From: Syntrophaceticus sp050949745
Lineage (GTDB): Bacteria > Bacillota > DSM-12270 > Thermacetogeniales > Thermacetogeniaceae
Assembly (NCBI GenBank): GCA_050949745.1
Contig: JBMNGF010000022.1
Coordinates: forward strand, 1 to 16,543
DNA length: 16,543 nt
Reading direction: 5' to 3'
Every line of letters starts with the position of its first letter. Position 1 is the stretch's first letter. The position numbers and the translations under genes were made by a program. Shown here piece after piece: positions 14,075 through 16,543 of this stretch. A model generated the notes under the pieces. The model was not told the DNA's origin, did no database searches, and saw nothing but the letters and a program-made list of their open reading frames with translations.

Positions 14075-14977
14075 ATGGGTGTGATTTCGTGTGAAGGGTT
14101 GACCAAAAATTTCGGGAGAGTAAAAGCGGTTAATGAACTATCCTTTACTATTGAGCAAAACAGGATTACAGGCCTGATCGGGCCAAATGGGGCAGGAAAA
14201 ACAACATTGTTGAAGATTATCGCGGGCTTTATGCGCGCTTCTTCCGGGCAGGTTACGGTTTTTTCGGAGAATCCTTTTAACAGCCTGAAAGTATCATCCA
14301 ATATGATTTTTATTGATGAGAACATGAAGTTTGCGCAGTCATTATCTTTGTCAGAGATCCTGTTATCGGCATCTGTGTTTTATAAAAACTGGGATATGGA
14401 GTTGGCCAAGGGGCTATTCGATTATTTTTCCTTAGATCCGAGGCAGCAGCATCGCAACCTCTCTAAAGGAATGAAAAGCACTTTTAATATGATCATTGGG
14501 CTGGCGGCGCGCTGTCCGCTGACTATTTTTGACGAACCGACTTCAGGAATGGATGCCGGGGTGAGAAAGGACTTTTACCGGGCACTGCTCAGGGATTACC
14601 TGCAAAAGCCCCGTAATATTATTTTTTCAAGCCATCTGTTGAGTGAGGTAGAGGATGTTTTGGAGGATATCCTTCTGCTTCAGGGGGGTCAGAAACGACT
14701 GTATCTGCCGAGCTCTGATCTGAAGGGGTTTGCAGTGGCTTTGAGGGGTAGGAAAGAAGCAATCTCTGAGCTGACAGCAGGACAGGAGGTTTATTATCAA
14801 AAAAGCGTTGGTAAAGATCACAGCTATATAGTGATCAGGCGTGATGCAGCTGATGGAATATTGAAAAAGAGCAGCGCTGCGGGTGTAGAAACCCTTCCGG
14901 TGAAGTCAGATGATCTGTGTGTTTACCTCACTACCAGAAACAGGGGAGGGATTGATGATGTCTTTGACCGCAACTAG
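14075..14977 (+). CDS. ABC transporter ATP-binding protein
   Basis: A 300-residue ATPase of the exporter type found in ytr-like operons. Walker A GPNGAGKTT at 36-44, signature LSKGM at 129-133 (a variant of LSGGQ common in this subfamily), Walker B LTIFDEPTSGMD at 149-160 and H-loop SSHLL with His187. About 90 residues follow the ATPase core, as in related bacteriocin/YtrB-type proteins. It starts 3 bases after the GntR stop and overlaps the permease start by 23 bases. Energises the permease encoded next; substrate unknown. Confidence 0.93.
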   Translation: MGVISCEGLTKNFGRVKAVNELSFTIEQNRITGLIGPNGAGKTTLLKIIAGFMRASSGQVTVFSENPFNSLKVSSNMIFIDENMKFAQSLSLSEILLSASVFYKNWDMELAKGLFDYFSLDPRQQHRNLSKGMKSTFNMIIGLAARCPLTIFDEPTSGMDAGVRKDFYRALLRDYLQKPRNIIFSSHLLSEVEDVLEDILLLQGGQKRLYLPSSDLKGFAVALRGRKEAISELTAGQEVYYQKSVGKDHSYIVIRRDAADGILKKSSAAGVETLPVKSDDLCVYLTTRNRGGIDDVFDRN

Positions 14978-15701
14978 CTTATTTGATGCTGTCAAGAAAC
15001 AGTATTTATATAAGCTGAAAAACCACCTGGGCTTGTTTTTGGCTATGGTGGGTGTGCAGGTAATGGCTCTGTTGTTTTCTATCGGAGGTGTAGTGAGTCA
15101 TAGTATGGGAACTCAATATCTCGATACCTTCGTTAGTTGTTTTTCCAGTGAAATAGTCATTGGGTTTACATTTTTATGGATTACTGTTGTTGCTGTCTTA
15201 GTTACCACTAAGGATTATCAGAATATTGATTTTACCTTTGTGTCTAACCGCTTGAGCAGCAATCTTTCCAATGCGGCATTTTTGGTTACTGCTGCACTAA
15301 TTGGTGGGGTGACAGCGATGCTGAGCGGATATTTATTGAGGATAATTGTTTATTTCAGGAGCAGCCACTATCTGTTAACCCAGAATTTTATTGTAGCCCC
15401 TGACGTTGTTTTTGCAGGTATTACCATGACATTGTTGTATCTGCTCCTTTTTGGTTCGCTAGGGTATCTTTGTGGGGTTTTGATGCAGCTGAGCAAGGTG
15501 TTTATTGTAATACTGCCCGGCTTATATTTCGGCGCTATTATTCTTGCCAGGAGAGGAGACCAGATGCAGGTGCTCTTAAAGGTGAGCGATTTTTTCCGTG
15601 GAGAGAGCTCTCTGGCTCTATTTGCCCTGAAGGTGATCCTTACAGCAGTTTTGATTTATGCTTGCTCCTTTGTGCTATCAAACAGACTGGAGGTCAGATA
15701 G
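14955..15701 (+). CDS. ABC transporter permease-like membrane protein
   Basis: A 248-residue membrane protein with six hydrophobic segments (about 26-45, 66-84, 106-126, 150-170, 177-196, 223-242). The ATG pair at 14955/14958 follows GGGAGGG closely; starts further upstream would extend deeper into the ATPase gene. No sequence motif identifies the substrate. Its position right after the ATPase and the six-helix layout make it the permease. It abuts the next gene without a gap (stop 15699-15701, ATG 15702). Confidence 0.8.
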   Translation: MMSLTATSLFDAVKKQYLYKLKNHLGLFLAMVGVQVMALLFSIGGVVSHSMGTQYLDTFVSCFSSEIVIGFTFLWITVVAVLVTTKDYQNIDFTFVSNRLSSNLSNAAFLVTAALIGGVTAMLSGYLLRIIVYFRSSHYLLTQNFIVAPDVVFAGITMTLLYLLLFGSLGYLCGVLMQLSKVFIVILPGLYFGAIILARRGDQMQVLLKVSDFFRGESSLALFALKVILTAVLIYACSFVLSNRLEVR

Positions 15702-16401
15702 ATGGTTGCTATCCTTCCTATATTAATAATTCTCTTGTTGGTTGTTCTGTTGGTGGTTAGGCGCAGCAGTTTTTCTCTACGAAATAACATACAGTTTTGG
15801 CTCATTGCTGGTTATATCCTGCTGCTGCTTGTTTCCCCTGTGATTATCAAATTGCTACCGGTGGAAAATCTGGCTGATGAGAAGATGAAAACAGTAAGTG
15901 GAAAGGACATTGCTGAGGCAATGTTTAGTGAAAGGGATTTATATGAACTAGCGATAGAGGGAAGGCCGGAACAGGTGGAAGGGGCTTTTGTGTTGAAACA
16001 GTGGGAGTTTCCCTTTAACGGCAGCCTGCTTAATGTGGCAGATTGTTTTGAGTATGAGGGGGGAGCTATAATAGCCGAAAAGAAGGACAGGGCGGATGGT
16101 AAGGTTGAGGTGATCGATTATGCCACAAAAACTATCGTTGATCAGTTCGACTTCTCTGAAGAGATGATGCCGCACAAGGTAGCCTTGGATGGGAATATAT
16201 TGAAAATATCTAGGCCGGAACGCCAGGAGGTCAGACTGGCAATGTTCAGCAGGGGAATTTGTGGCCAGCCAAATATTGGGTGATTCCGCAGCAACTGAGC
16301 AGCACTACACAAACAACTTTGGTTCACAGCTGCTCTATTTACGTATACCCGCAGATGTGGAAGTACAATCCAAAACTCCAATTACCTTTGTCGAAGAATG
16401 A
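15702..16401 (+). pseudogene. Membrane-anchored protein of the ABC operon, frameshifted
   Basis: Two N-terminal helices (about 3-19 and 32-50) are followed by a soluble, probably external domain. In the starting frame the protein ends at 16283 after 193 residues. In the next frame, from the G run at 16252-16255, coding continues without a break as EFVASQILGDSAATEQHYTN and on through LLYLRIPADVEV to a TGA at 16399-16401. Removing one G joins the halves into a protein of about 232 residues. Either a recent mutation, a phase-variable G4 run, or a sequencing error. I do not recognise the family. Confidence 0.7.
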
Positions 16402-16410
16402 CGGAGGCCA

Positions 16411-16425
16411 TCAAGGGGACGGTTC
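16411..16425 (+). repeat. REP-like motif, second copy
   Basis: TCAAGGGGACGGTTC at 16411-16425 matches the minus strand of the 3839-3900 element (TCAAGGGGACGTT) except for one extra G. It sits exactly where the ABC ATPase fragment begins, so it may mark a rearrangement point. Confidence 0.4.
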
Positions 16426-16543
16426 CGGTGGCATGCAGCAGCGTGTGGCTATTGCACGGGCTCTGGCTAACAATCCTGATGTACTCTATTAATGGATGAG
16501 CTCTTCGGTGCCCTGGATGCTTAGGGTCTCACCCGTTGTGTGA
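16424..16543 (+). pseudogene. Fragment of an ABC importer ATPase (SsuB/TauB/NrtD-like)
   Basis: Translation gives SGGMQQRVAIARALANNPDV, the signature region of nitrate/sulfonate/taurine-type ABC importer ATPases. A frameshift after VLY then gives LLMDELFGALDA followed by TAG, corresponding to the Walker B and D-loop block LLMDEPFGALDALTR. The Walker A half is absent, Pro of the DEP motif is Leu, and there are a frameshift and a stop. It is clearly a dead fragment of a gene unrelated to the exporter ATPase at 14075. It may continue past the window edge. Confidence 0.8.

Noticed and set aside
1..16543. CRISPR arrays, tRNA or rRNA genes
   Set aside because: No regularly spaced repeats, cloverleaf or conserved rRNA segments were seen on either strand.

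Overview
The window looks like a piece of an anaerobic low-GC Gram-positive chromosome (Clostridia sensu lato). The reasons are a complete Rnf operon in the order C-D-G-E-A-B, its companions (an RseC-like protein, ApbE, a NusG-domain-II protein, a Gx-family membrane protein), a RecD2 helicase, a YtrA-like GntR/ABC operon, and strong purine-rich Shine-Dalgarno sites with frequent GTG and TTG starts. I cannot name the genus. No rRNA, tRNA or CRISPR array was seen.

Layout. Positions 1-1570 are a gene graveyard: three minus-strand open frames of unknown function (one cut by the window edge), a DUF5412-like gene and a Fic-family gene that have each lost their 3' ends and are fused tail to tail near 926, and a tiny zinc-ribbon frame split over two reading frames. 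Minus-strand recD2 follows (1571-3778). A rho-independent terminator (3830-3869) then closes a long minus-strand operon running from a candidate promoter at 12378-12406 down to 3897: rseC-like, rnfC, rnfD, rnfG, rnfE, rnfA, rnfB, a 236-bp gap with a direct repeat, apbE, NusG-domain-II, Gx, and an ECF T-like gene. Positions 12430-13600 hold no intact gene but contain an internally deleted IS5-like element with matching inverted ends and other decayed coding pieces. On the plus strand, from a near-consensus promoter at 13605, lies a GntR (YtrA-type) regulator, ABC ATPase, permease and anchored-protein operon. Its last gene carries a one-base frameshift in a G run, and beyond it is a fragment of an unrelated ABC importer ATPase abutting a REP-like motif.

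How the genes work together. Rnf moves electrons between ferredoxin and NAD and pumps Na+ or H+. ApbE attaches FMN covalently to RnfG and RnfD; both target threonines are present. RseC-like, NusG-II and Gx proteins are frequent neighbours of redox-flavin clusters. The right-hand operon looks like a self-regulated ABC exporter or stress system.

Most notable: RnfE lacks one of the two cysteines that family knowledge assigns to the membrane [2Fe-2S] site shared by RnfA and RnfE (Phe-Ala replaces Asn-Cys), and the last cysteine set of RnfB has non-ferredoxin spacing.
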